Source: Clostridia bacterium (lineage in GTDB: Bacteria > Bacillota > Clostridia > Christensenellales > Borkfalkiaceae). Taken from it: a stretch of DNA of 19,883 nucleotides. Both the position numbers and the translations under genes were made by a program. Location of the stretch: positions 1-19,883 of the forward strand of contig CAAGAU010000026.1 in the NCBI GenBank assembly GCA_900767885.1, given 5' to 3'. The notes under the pieces are model-generated. The model searched no databases. It was not told where the DNA came from and saw only the letters and a list, made by a program, of their open reading frames with translations. Shown here one piece after another: positions 1 to 6,418 of the stretch (positions within the stretch are counted from its first letter, which is position 1; each line of letters begins with the position of its first letter).

Positions 1-51
1 AAAATTTTTCGCGGCGGCGATTTTTTATTTTTATGAGGATAAAGGCGTGTT

Positions 52-120
52 ATTGCGAGCCGCAGGCGCGGTAATCTCCCGTTCCGACTTTGCGAGCGTA
101 GCGACCGCGGCAATCTCCCA
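52..120. repeat. Two adjacent TTGCGAGC-type short intergenic repeats
   Basis: Two related units, 52-80 and 90-119, share the pattern TTGCGAGC, then a GC-rich spacer, then GCGG(C/T)AATCTCCC. A third, partial relative starts near 356 (TTTGCGAGCGTAGCG). They resemble the short dispersed repeats often found between genes in bacterial genomes. The family comparison is from memory; the local similarity is visible directly. Reading frames across these units are low-complexity translations of the repeat and are not called as genes. Confidence 0.6.
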
Positions 121-123
121 AAC

Positions 124-233
124 AAAGTACGTCATCCTGAACGCAGTGAAGGATCTCACTGAAGAACTGAAAGGGTATATACTTTTCACTTAAGTCGTGG
201 GATATTTCGCTTACGCTCAATATGACGTACTTT
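124..233. repeat. Palindromic intergenic repeat, copy 1
   Basis: The unit is bounded by a perfect 12-bp inverted repeat: AAAGTACGTCAT at 124-135 and ATGACGTACTTT at 222-233. Imperfect pairing continues inward (TGAACGCAGTGAAGGA against the TCGCTTACGCTCA side), so a transcript or cruciform could form a long hairpin. The size and termini recall a small non-autonomous mobile element or a REP-like unit. It encodes no protein. Copy 2 lies 110 bp downstream. Confidence 0.75.
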
Positions 234-240
234 TCTTTAT

Positions 241-342
241 ACGTCATTCTGAACGCAGTGAAGAATCCCACCGAAGAACTGACGAGCATATACTTTATCA
301 CTTTGGTCGTGGGATATTTCGCTAACGCTCAATATGACGTAC
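241..342. repeat. Palindromic intergenic repeat, copy 2
   Basis: This unit has the same length (about 102 bp) and clear end-to-end similarity to copy 1. It starts ACGTCATTCTGAACGCAGTG and ends GCTCAATATGACGTAC. The left terminus has changed slightly, so the terminal inverted repeat is reduced to about 8 bp (TACGTCAT/ATGACGTA). Confidence 0.75.
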
Positions 343-353
343 TTTTTTATTTG

Positions 354-464
354 TCTTTGCGAGCGTAGCGAAAAAAACTCTCGGGAGGGTGGATTTCCGC
401 AAGGTATGAACTTCACACTTGTTCGGTGGGATATTTCGCTAACGCTCAATATGACGTACTTTTT
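354..464. repeat. Composite or truncated palindromic repeat, copy 3
   Basis: The right half (about 424-463) is nearly identical to the right halves of copies 1 and 2 (GTGGGATATTTCGCTAACGC, then TCAATATGACGTACTTTT). The left half is instead a TTTGCGAGCGTAGCG-type unit. It is therefore either a hybrid of the two repeat families or a degenerate copy. Its right end lies inside the 3' end of the minus-strand ATP-grasp gene and supplies that gene's last codons and stop. Confidence 0.65.
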
Positions 465-1318
465 AAAATATACCTTACGAAGGCTTCGGCTACGTTTAAT
501 CCCGTTACGCTTTCAAACCCTTTAAAGAACGCGTTGGAATTTACTTCGCAGACGGTAAAACCGTTTTCTGTAAATAAAAAGTCGATTCCACAGTAGTCAA
601 GACCAAGCAGTCTTGCGGTTTTTTCCGCCAAACCGATAAGTTTTTCGTCCGGAGTAAAAATTTCGGCTTTGCCGCCGAGCGACAGGTTAGAACGGAAATC
701 ACCGTCGGAAACGCGTTTGATCGCGCCGAAAACTTTGCCGCCTATAACTATAACTCTTACGTCGCGACCGTAACTTTCCTTTATGAATTTTTGGTAAAGA
801 TGCGGTACGCATTTAAGGTTATCGCTTATTTTTTTGACTTCCTCTGCGCTTTGAGCCAAAAACACGCCGTTACCGAGCGAGCCGTAAGCCGTTTTTATAA
901 TCAACGGCAAGCCGAGCGAATTTACAACTTCGTTTATAAACTCGTCCGGAATTTTCGCCTCGGGCGTATAACAAAGCGGAGCGGTGATGGTGTCGGGCAT
1001 AGGTACGCCGTTATCCGACAAGCGCAAAAACGTAACCGCCTTATCGTCGCAATCTTCAATCGCTTTGCTTTTATTAAACAGTTTAACGCCTTTTTTTTCA
1101 AGCGCGACGGACAGGTATTTGTCTTTATCGAGAAAAACGCAAAAGTCCGCGTTTATATCGCAATTTATTTCGTCGTTTATAATTCTGCAAAGCGCGCCGT
1201 AGTTTTTTATAATTTCGGCGGCAACGCCCGCTTTTTCAAATTCTTCTTTTAAACGCGCGGGTTGATAATCCGCCCCCGCCGAACGGGTAAACCCGTTTAC
1301 TATAATAGCCGCTTTCAT
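446..1318 (-). CDS. RimK/LysX-like ATP-grasp ligase
   Basis: This 290-residue protein is predicted to be a cytoplasmic ATP-dependent carboxylate-amine ligase of the RimK/LysX branch of the ATP-grasp family. Visible features are the pre-ATP-grasp half (residues 1-90), a glycine-rich nucleotide loop LIIKTAYGSLGNGV (139-152), the RimK-like stretch GRDVRVIVIGGKVFGAI (184-200), DFRSNLSLGG (207-216), and the metal/ATP-binding CEVNSNAFF (257-265). RimK relatives add amino acids such as glutamate or lysine to a carboxyl group, but the substrate here cannot be read from sequence. The start codon overlaps the stop of the upstream DUF1846 gene (TGATG), with only weak Shine-Dalgarno sequence, so translation is probably coupled. 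Residues 286-290 and the TGA stop lie in a dispersed repeat (446-461), so the original C-terminus may have been replaced. The family call is strong; the exact role is unknown. Confidence 0.85.
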   Translation of the reverse strand: MKAAIIVNGFTRSAGADYQPARLKEEFEKAGVAAEIIKNYGALCRIINDEINCDINADFCVFLDKDKYLSVALEKKGVKLFNKSKAIEDCDDKAVTFLRLSDNGVPMPDTITAPLCYTPEAKIPDEFINEVVNSLGLPLIIKTAYGSLGNGVFLAQSAEEVKKISDNLKCVPHLYQKFIKESYGRDVRVIVIGGKVFGAIKRVSDGDFRSNLSLGGKAEIFTPDEKLIGLAEKTARLLGLDYCGIDFLFTENGFTVCEVNSNAFFKGFESVTGLNVAEAFVRYILKSTSY

Positions 1319-2802
1319 CAGTGCGCCTGGTTTTTATCCTTAAATACGGGATTAGACGTAAGGTTAATACCTAATTTACGATAGAACTTTTCGTCGTTGT
1401 GCGCCAAAAGCACGGTGGTATGAACTTCGCAATTTCTTAACTTGGGCAATAAACTAATGGCTTTGGCGGCGTTTTCGTCGTGTTCTGCGGAAGAGGAAAG
1501 CGCAATGAGCATTTCGTCTATATGCAGTCGCGGGTTTTTGCTGCCGAGATACTTTATTTTAAGGTCCTGTATAGGTATAATGGAATTCTTGCTTATAAGA
1601 TCAATCTCTTTATCGATGCCGCCGAGGTATTTAAGCGCGTTTAAAATCATGCTCGACGAGCAACCGAACAAGTCGTTGGTTTTCCCCGTTATAATCGTTC
1701 CGTCGTCTAATTCGATAGCGGCGGCGGGGCAGGCGCGTTCTTCGGCGAGTTTATTTGCGGCAACGTAAACTTTTCGGTCGTTTACGTTGATACCGTTGCC
1801 TTTCATAATCAAGTCGATTTTTGCGGACTCGGCAGGTTCGAAACCGTTTCGGCGTTCCGTTGCAAGAGCCTTAAAATATCTGCGTATAATCTCTTGTTTA
1901 GAGGCTTCTACGCAAACGGCGTCGTCGCAAATGGCGTAACCCGCCATATTAACGCCCATATCGGTGGGGGACTTATACGGCGAACTGCCCATAATCTGCT
2001 CGAAAATAGTGTTTAATACGGGGAAAATTTCCACGTCGCGGTTATAGTTTACCGCTTGTTTGCCGTAAGCCGCCAAGTGCCACGGGTCTATCATGTTTAC
2101 GTCGTTAAGGTCGGCGGTAGCCGCTTCGTAGGCAAGGTTTACAAAGTGGTTAAGGGGTAAATTCCATATGGGGAAGGTTTCGTATTTGGCGTAACCGACT
2201 TTATTTCCGTGTTTGTGTTCGTGATATAATTGCGAAAGACACGTTGCCATTTTGCCCGAACCGGGACCGGGAGCGGTAATAATTACCAGGTCGCGCGTGG
2301 TTTCGATATATTCGTTTTTCCCGTAGCCGTCGTCGCTTACTATAAGAGGAACGTCATCGGGATATCCCTTTATAGTGTAATGATGGTATACTTTTACGCC
2401 TACCGAGGCAAGATTTTTTTCAAACGCCTTTGCCGCGTCGTTTTCGGCGGAGAATTGCGCCAGAACCACGCTCGGTACGTATAAACCGTAACTTCTGAAA
2501 ACGTCTATAAGCCTTATAACGTCTTGATCGTAAGTAATACCGAGGTCGGCTCTCACTTTGTTTTTAGCGATGTCGTTACTGTTTATTACTATAACTATTT
2601 CGGCTCTGTCTTTCAATTTGCAAAGCATTTTAATTTTGTTGTCGGGCGCAAACCCGGGCAAAACGCGCGCCGCGTGGAAATCGTCGAATAACTTTCCGCC
2701 GAATTCTATATATAATTTACCGCCGAATTCGTCTATTCTTTCGAGAATTTTTTCCGATTGTAAATTAAGATACTTTTCGCTGTCGAAACCTATTTTTTTC
2801 AT
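1318..2802 (-). CDS. DUF1846 (UPF0371) family protein
   Basis: This 494-residue protein matches the DUF1846/UPF0371 family from memory: N-terminus MKKIGFDSEKYLNLQSEKI, FGGKLFDDFHAARVLPGF (residues 34-51), a glycine-rich TAPGPGSGK segment (176-184), YHEHKHGNKVGYAKYETFP (193-211), and GSSPYKSPTDMGVNMAGY in the second half. Family members are soluble, about 500 residues long and common in Firmicutes. Their biochemical role is not established, so none is assigned. The glycine-rich segment suggests nucleotide or phosphate binding, but that is inference. AAGGAAGG (2811-2818) lies 8 nt upstream of the ATG and fixes the start. It is the first gene of a two-gene transcript with the ATP-grasp ligase, read from its own promoter at 2867-2895. 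No signal peptide or membrane segment is visible. Confidence 0.88.
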   Translation of the reverse strand: MKKIGFDSEKYLNLQSEKILERIDEFGGKLYIEFGGKLFDDFHAARVLPGFAPDNKIKMLCKLKDRAEIVIVINSNDIAKNKVRADLGITYDQDVIRLIDVFRSYGLYVPSVVLAQFSAENDAAKAFEKNLASVGVKVYHHYTIKGYPDDVPLIVSDDGYGKNEYIETTRDLVIITAPGPGSGKMATCLSQLYHEHKHGNKVGYAKYETFPIWNLPLNHFVNLAYEAATADLNDVNMIDPWHLAAYGKQAVNYNRDVEIFPVLNTIFEQIMGSSPYKSPTDMGVNMAGYAICDDAVCVEASKQEIIRRYFKALATERRNGFEPAESAKIDLIMKGNGINVNDRKVYVAANKLAEERACPAAAIELDDGTIITGKTNDLFGCSSSMILNALKYLGGIDKEIDLISKNSIIPIQDLKIKYLGSKNPRLHIDEMLIALSSSAEHDENAAKAISLLPKLRNCEVHTTVLLAHNDEKFYRKLGINLTSNPVFKDKNQAH

Positions 2803-2866
2803 CTGGCAATCCTTCCTTGTGGTAGTCGCAGGTTAAAACGTAATAACCCCCGCGACCACTTTAGAC

Positions 2867-2895
2867 AGTATAACAAATTTTTACGGTTTTGGCAA
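2867..2895 (-). promoter_or_regulatory. Sigma-A promoter for the DUF1846/ATP-grasp pair
   Basis: On the minus strand, -35 TTGCCA (2890-2895) is followed by a 17-bp spacer and -10 TATACT (2867-2872). It lies about 65 bp upstream of the DUF1846 start and is divergent from the hydrolase promoter. Confidence 0.75.
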
Positions 2896-2939
2896 TCGCG
2901 GCAGGCAATAAATTAAAAAATATTTTTTATCGCATACAA

Positions 2940-2968
2940 TTGACATTTTTACTGTGTGAATATATAAT
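2940..2968 (+). promoter_or_regulatory. Consensus sigma-A promoter for the alpha/beta hydrolase
   Basis: A perfect TTGACA (2940-2945), a 17-bp spacer and a perfect TATAAT (2963-2968) lie 26 bp upstream of the hydrolase ATG. GGAGG at 2982-2986 is the ribosome binding site. The short leader leaves little room for RNA-based control. Confidence 0.9.
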
Positions 2969-2994
2969 TATAAGGAATCACGGAGGATTCTTTT

Positions 2995-3840
2995 ATGCGT
3001 ATTATTAACGTTGATTTATACGATTATTTTAAAATTAAAAAGCCCGAAGGCGCGGCAGGCACGCTAACGGGGTATATTGCGGACCTTTCCCGAGAAATAA
3101 ACCCGGCGCGCAAACGCCCCGCCATGCTTGTTATACCCGGCGGCGGTTACGGAATGACCAGCGACCGCGAAGCCGAACCCGTAGCATTGAGATATCTGAG
3201 TTACGGTTGGAACGCGTTTGTAATAAGGTATTCGTGTGCGCCGATAAAATATCCTTATCCGCTTGTGGAAGCGATAATGGCAATGAACTATATCAGGCTT
3301 AATGCTGCCTTATATGCGACCGACGAAAACAAGGTCGCCGCGGTCGGGTTTTCTGCAGGAGGGCATCTTACCGCTATGCTCGGTTCTTATTACGACTCGC
3401 CCGAGGCGGCGGAAATATTCAGGGCGCAGGTAAACGCTCGCCCCGACGCGGTAGTGCTTTCCTATCCCGTTATCACGAGCGGAGAAAAGGCTCATCGCGG
3501 CAGTTTCGACAATCTTTGCGGCGCGGATAACGCCGAGTTGCAAAAGAAACTGGATATAGCAAATCTCGTCAACGAAAAATCCTCGCCCGCGTTTATATGG
3601 GCGACGCGCGACGATACTTGCGTACCCGTTAAAAACGCGTTGATTGCGGCTTGCGCATACGAAGAGGCGGGCGTTCCGTTTTCGTTGCATATCTGGGGCA
3701 AGGGTTGCCACGGTATATCGCTTGACGATTTAACCGTATACGGCGGCGACGGTTCTGTCGTCGCGGCGAGCAGGTCTATACCCGAGTGGGTAAGGTTGAG
3801 CATAGAATTTATGGCTGAACTCGGAATTAAAGTGGAATAA
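2995..3840 (+). CDS. Alpha/beta hydrolase (esterase/acetyl-xylan-esterase-like)
   Basis: This 281-residue soluble hydrolase has an alpha/beta fold. The oxyanion-loop region is VIPGGGYG (residues 46-53). The nucleophile elbow is GFSAGG with Ser120. The probable acid is Asp207 in RDDTCVP, and the catalytic His239 lies in GCHGIS. This pattern fits the carbohydrate-esterase and feruloyl/acetyl-xylan-esterase-like group (BD-FAE type), which removes acyl groups from small or sugar esters; the actual substrate is not known. No signal peptide is seen, so it probably acts in the cytoplasm on imported esters. It is a single-gene transcript with a consensus promoter upstream and a shared terminator downstream. 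GGAGG eight bases before the ATG supports the start. Confidence 0.85.
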   Translation: MRIINVDLYDYFKIKKPEGAAGTLTGYIADLSREINPARKRPAMLVIPGGGYGMTSDREAEPVALRYLSYGWNAFVIRYSCAPIKYPYPLVEAIMAMNYIRLNAALYATDENKVAAVGFSAGGHLTAMLGSYYDSPEAAEIFRAQVNARPDAVVLSYPVITSGEKAHRGSFDNLCGADNAELQKKLDIANLVNEKSSPAFIWATRDDTCVPVKNALIAACAYEEAGVPFSLHIWGKGCHGISLDDLTVYGGDGSVVAASRSIPEWVRLSIEFMAELGIKVE

Positions 3841-3846
3841 AGTAAA

Positions 3847-3885
3847 AGCGGGTTGACCGGAAAGGTCAACCCGCTGATTTTTTTT
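3847..3885. terminator. Bidirectional intrinsic terminator between hydrolase and rpsT
   Basis: A perfect 12-bp stem (AGCGGGTTGACC at 3847-3858, GGTCAACCCGCT at 3864-3875) with a 5-nt loop is followed by a T-rich tract on the plus strand. On the minus strand it is followed by TTTTACTTT. It can therefore end both convergent transcripts. Confidence 0.92.
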
Positions 3886-3888
3886 AAA

Positions 3889-4155
3889 TTACTTTTTTAA
3901 AGCGTTAATGCGCTTTTGAAGACCCGACTTTTTGTTAGCCGCGGTATTCTTATGATAAACGCCCTTGTTTACCGACGAGTCTATTACAGACGCGGTTGCA
4001 GGGTAAAGTTTTACCGCCTCTTCGTAATTGCCGGCGTCTATAACGTCGTTCAATTTTTTGATTGCGGTTTTAACTTCCGATTTGTTGTTTTTGTTTACGG
4101 AATTCTTCTTTTCGTTTACGAGTACGCGTTTTTTCGCGGATTTGATGTTAGGCAC
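3889..4155 (-). CDS. rpsT: 30S ribosomal protein S20
   Basis: This 88-residue, Lys-rich protein has the S20 signature: PNIKSAKKRV at the N-terminus, KTAIKKLNDVIDAGNYEEA in the middle, and SVIDSSVNKGVYHKNTAA followed by KKSGLQKRINAL at the end. S20 binds 16S rRNA early in 30S assembly. The start is taken as GTG at 4155 because S20 proteins begin (M)PNIKSA and an AAGGAG site lies 8 nt upstream of the GTG. An in-frame ATG at 4227 would add 24 residues not found in the family and falls inside the promoter. The gene is divergent from gpr, as in Bacillus subtilis. Confidence 0.95.
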   Translation of the reverse strand: MPNIKSAKKRVLVNEKKNSVNKNNKSEVKTAIKKLNDVIDAGNYEEAVKLYPATASVIDSSVNKGVYHKNTAANKKSGLQKRINALKK

Positions 4156-4198
4156 TTTATAATCTCCTTTTGATACTTCGTTTTTATAAGTCTTATTT

Positions 4199-4227
4199 AT
4201 TTTATCATAAAAAATTTGTCTTGGCAA
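4199..4227 (-). promoter_or_regulatory. Sigma-A promoter for rpsT
   Basis: On the minus strand, -35 TTGCCA (4222-4227), a 17-bp spacer and -10 TAAAAT (4199-4204) lie about 45 bp before the GTG start. Its position is a further reason to reject the upstream ATG at 4227. Confidence 0.75.
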
Positions 4228-4234
4228 GGATATT

Positions 4235-4262
4235 TTGCCGTTTTAAGTAAATAATCTATAAA
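4235..4262 (+). promoter_or_regulatory. Possible promoter for gpr-murI
   Basis: TTGCCG (4235-4240), a 16-bp spacer and TATAAA (4257-4262) resemble a sigma-A site, 26 bp before the gpr GTG. In Bacillus gpr is forespore-expressed under sigma-F and sigma-G. I could not recognise a convincing site for those factors here, so forespore control is neither shown nor excluded. Confidence 0.4.
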
Positions 4263-4288
4263 TATTTTTAAAAACGAGGTATTTATAA

Positions 4289-5098
4289 GTGGCTTTAACG
4301 TGCGATCTGGCTCTTGATGCGTATCAAAGCGGAAAGAAACAAAGCGGAAATTTCGGCGTGGTCGTAGACAGGGTGGTTATCGATAAGGACGGCGATTTTG
4401 CTCGCGGCGAATACGTTACCGTAACGCGTGCGGCGATATATTCGGGCTGTGCGGAGGAAAAAGATTATTTTATAAGGACGCTCGCTTACGAGATTAAGTC
4501 CGTCATAGACGGAATTTTCCCCGATAAAAATTTTTTCGCGCTCGTCGCGGGGCTTGGCAACGGCTTTACTTCGTCGGACGCGCTCGGAAAAAAAGTCGTG
4601 GATAAAATAGCGGTTACGCGCGGCGCGGGCGTGGACGGAATAAACGAGGTTTGCGCTTATCCGCTCGGCGTTGCGGGGGTTACGGGCGTTGACAGTTTCG
4701 AGGTGATAACCGCGCTCAATCGTCAACTTAGCCCCGATATTATAATTTGCGTGGACGCGCTTTGCGCTATAAAGCGCGAGAGGATATGTCGGGCGTACCA
4801 ACTGTCGAGCGCAGGTATCCGCGCGGGCGGCGGCACCGAAAATCCGTCCGATAAAAAGATAAATTTTAAAAGTATGGGCGTACCCGTACTAGCAATAGGC
4901 GTTCCTACGGTAATATCGGCGCAACGTGCCGTAAAGGAGATAATCGGCGAAAACAAGCGCGCGGACGAATATTTTTCAGGCGGCGATATGTTTGTAACTT
5001 TGCGCGATATAGACCAGGCCGTGAACGAGTGTGCCGAAGTCGTATCTTCCGCATTAAATCTCGCTTTATCGCCCGAAACTTATTTTTTAATTAAATAG
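4289..5098 (+). CDS. gpr: GPR-type germination protease (peptidase A25 family)
   Basis: GPR degrades the small acid-soluble proteins that coat spore DNA, releasing amino acids during germination. The 269-residue product shows TCDLALDA at the N-terminus (RTDLAVEA in Bacillus), GLGNGFTSSDALGKKVVDKIAVTR (88-111), GVAGVTGVDSFEVI (127-140), and DIIICVDALCAIKRERI followed by SAGIRAGGGTEN. The two acidic residues matching the known catalytic pair (D127 and D193 in B. megaterium) appear to be D97 and D156. GAGGT 8 nt upstream supports the GTG start. An in-frame TAA at 4286-4288, directly before it, rules out any N-terminal extension. The protein is about 100 residues shorter than Bacillus GPR: the autocleaved prosegment and a loop before VTLRDIDQAVNE are missing. 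Its stop overlaps a GTG in the murI frame, so the two genes are probably co-transcribed. Confidence 0.85.
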   Translation: MALTCDLALDAYQSGKKQSGNFGVVVDRVVIDKDGDFARGEYVTVTRAAIYSGCAEEKDYFIRTLAYEIKSVIDGIFPDKNFFALVAGLGNGFTSSDALGKKVVDKIAVTRGAGVDGINEVCAYPLGVAGVTGVDSFEVITALNRQLSPDIIICVDALCAIKRERICRAYQLSSAGIRAGGGTENPSDKKINFKSMGVPVLAIGVPTVISAQRAVKEIIGENKRADEYFSGGDMFVTLRDIDQAVNECAEVVSSALNLALSPETYFLIK

Positions 5099-5133
5099 TG
5101 ATAACCTTCGTTTTGGCTGCATATCGTAGTTTT

Positions 5134-5835
5134 ATGGATAACAGATGCGTTGCGATATGCGACAGCGGTGCGGGAGGACTGTCGGTTTTAAAAATTCTTC
5201 GGCAAAAATACGATAAAGAAAATTTTGTTTTGCTTTCGGATAATAGCAATATGCCTTACGGCGACAAAACCGAAGAAGAAATGACGGCGATAGCGCAAAG
5301 CGTTATAAAACGCGCTCTTTCGTTTGCGCCGAAACTCGTAATAGCGGCTTGCAATACTCTTTCGGTTACGCTCGATAAAATAAATCTCGATTACGGTGTT
5401 AAAATTATAAAAACTTTGCCAAAAATCGGCAATGGTAAAGGTTACTTATTTTGCACGCCTTTCACCGCAGGAAGTTCCTTCGTTAATAAATTTGCCGTAG
5501 GCAAAGCGGAAATCGTACCGCTTAAATCGCTGGCGAGCGCGGTCGAACGGGCGGTGAGATCGGGCGAAGAGCCGCATATCGACCGCGAGAGTTACGATAG
5601 GCTTTGCACACTCGGGAAAAAAGTCGATTTTATCTCGCTCGGTTGCACGCATTACGCGTTCGTTGCCGAGGAGTTTAAAAAAATTTTTCCTCGCGCCGAA
5701 ATCCTTGACGGAACGACTGAAACGGTAAGAAAATCCTGCGACTTTTTATCTCAAAATTCCGCAAATCGCCCTTTCGGCGAAATTTATATTCATGACGAAG
5801 AATTGAAAATTGCTTTTAACGCGCGCTCCGAATAA
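5134..5835 (+). CDS. murI: Glutamate racemase (diverged)
   Basis: It is predicted to interconvert L- and D-glutamate for peptidoglycan synthesis in the cytoplasm. From ATG 5134 the product is 233 residues. Motifs are CDSGAGGLSVLK (residues 9-20), SDNSNMPYGDKT (35-46), the catalytic-cysteine loop AACNT with Cys73, and LGCTHY with the second catalytic Cys171. The ATG start puts the DSG motif about ten residues in, as usual for the family. A GTG at 5098 overlapping the gpr stop (TAGTG) would add 12 hydrophobic residues. Neither start has a good ribosome binding site, so the choice is tentative. The central part (IIKTLPKIGNGKGYLFCTPF) departs from the usual MurI sequence and the protein is 20-30 residues short. 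An aspartate/glutamate racemase of other specificity is possible. The stop lies within the terminator hairpin. Confidence 0.8.
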   Translation: MDNRCVAICDSGAGGLSVLKILRQKYDKENFVLLSDNSNMPYGDKTEEEMTAIAQSVIKRALSFAPKLVIAACNTLSVTLDKINLDYGVKIIKTLPKIGNGKGYLFCTPFTAGSSFVNKFAVGKAEIVPLKSLASAVERAVRSGEEPHIDRESYDRLCTLGKKVDFISLGCTHYAFVAEEFKKIFPRAEILDGTTETVRKSCDFLSQNSANRPFGEIYIHDEELKIAFNARSE

Positions 5836-5856
5836 ATTTTCGGGGCGCGCGTTTTA
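5818..5856 (+). terminator. Intrinsic terminator of gpr-murI
   Basis: A 14-bp stem (5818-5831 with 5840-5853, one G-U pair, mostly GCGCGC) and an 8-nt loop are followed by a short TTTT run. The hairpin overlaps the murI stop codon at 5833-5835. Confidence 0.8.
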
Positions 5857-5912
5857 CGCCGAGAGGTTAAAAAATATTCCTCGCGAACAAAAAATCTTAA
5901 AAATTTTTAACA

Positions 5913-5940
5913 AAATGGTCAAAAGTGGTTGACAGTGGTT
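5913..5940 (+). promoter_or_regulatory. Putative MraZ operator: three TGGT direct repeats
   Basis: TGGT occurs at 5916-5919, 5926-5929 and 5936-5939, spaced exactly 10 bp, with A-rich or GACA sequence before each (AAAATGGTC, AAAAGTGGTT, GACAGTGGTT). MraZ is known to bind direct repeats of a TGG core about one helical turn apart in front of its own gene in E. coli and Mollicutes. The repeats overlap and flank the -35 box, which fits autorepression of the division cluster. Confidence 0.75.
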
Positions 5941-5957
5941 AAAAAAATATATATAAT
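5929..5957 (+). promoter_or_regulatory. Consensus sigma-A promoter of the mraZ cluster
   Basis: TTGACA (5929-5934), a 17-bp spacer and TATAAT (5952-5957) all match consensus, and the start codon is 32 bp further on. AAAGGGG at 5976-5982 is the ribosome binding site for mraZ. The -35 element sits between the second and third TGGT repeats. Confidence 0.92.
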
Positions 5958-5989
5958 AGAGTTGTAATCTTTAGAAAGGGGTCGTTACA

Positions 5990-6418
5990 ATGTTTTCGGG
6001 TGAACAAGCGCATCAACTCGACGCGAAAAACAGAATAAGAATTCCGTCGCAGTTCAAGTTGCCCGAGAACGAAGAGATAGTTTTTTGCAAGGGTACTACT
6101 CCATGCATATACGTTCTTCCCAAGAGCGCGATGGACAAGATGAGCGAACAATTCTTCTCGCTTTCTTTGTTCGACGAAGAGGCGCAGGAATCTTTCTCGG
6201 AATTTATGTCAGGGTTTTACACCATTCAGCCCGACGCGCAAGGCAGATATCTTCTTCCTCAGGCACTTAAAGATTACGCTCACATAGACAAAAACGTTAT
6301 TACGGTAGGCGTGTTTAACCGCCTTGAAATATGGAGTGAAGAAGTCAAGAAAGAGAGAAGAAAAGAAAGGTCTTTCTCCGATAACGTCAAGATACTTCAG
6401 GCTAAGGTGAGCAAATGA
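5990..6418 (+). CDS. mraZ: Transcriptional regulator MraZ
   Basis: MraZ is the ring-forming DNA-binding protein at the head of division/cell-wall clusters and regulates its own promoter. The 142-residue product has the two AbrB-like halves of the family, each with a DxxxR motif: DAKNRIRIP (residues 11-19) and DAQGRYLLP (82-90). The start MFSGEQAHQLD is typical of MraZ. AAAGGGG lies 7 nt before the ATG. The gene ends in an ATGA overlap with rsmH, so the two are translationally coupled. The C-terminal 25 residues are Lys/Arg/Glu-rich. The triple TGGT operator upstream is its likely target. Confidence 0.95.
   Translation: MFSGEQAHQLDAKNRIRIPSQFKLPENEEIVFCKGTTPCIYVLPKSAMDKMSEQFFSLSLFDEEAQESFSEFMSGFYTIQPDAQGRYLLPQALKDYAHIDKNVITVGVFNRLEIWSEEVKKERRKERSFSDNVKILQAKVSK

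Noticed and set aside
9..32. Weak terminator at the left edge (TCGC-GGCG-GCGA then T run)
   Set aside because: The stem is only 4 bp and the upstream gene is outside the window, so it cannot be supported.
124..464. Possible CRISPR array
   Set aside because: Units are about 100 bp, palindromic over their whole length, not separated by unique spacers of equal size, and no cas gene is near.
50..525. Short open frames in the left repeat region
   Set aside because: They translate the palindromic repeats, with the same peptide segments recurring from copy to copy, and have no credible ribosome binding site.
791..1252. Plus-strand frame of 153 codons
   Set aside because: It is antisense to the well-supported ATP-grasp gene and has a biased Phe/Lys/Arg composition with no recognisable motif.
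4156..4227. Longer rpsT start at ATG 4227
   Set aside because: The extension covers the -10 and -35 elements and is absent from the S20 family; GTG 4155 has the Shine-Dalgarno site and the conserved N-terminus.
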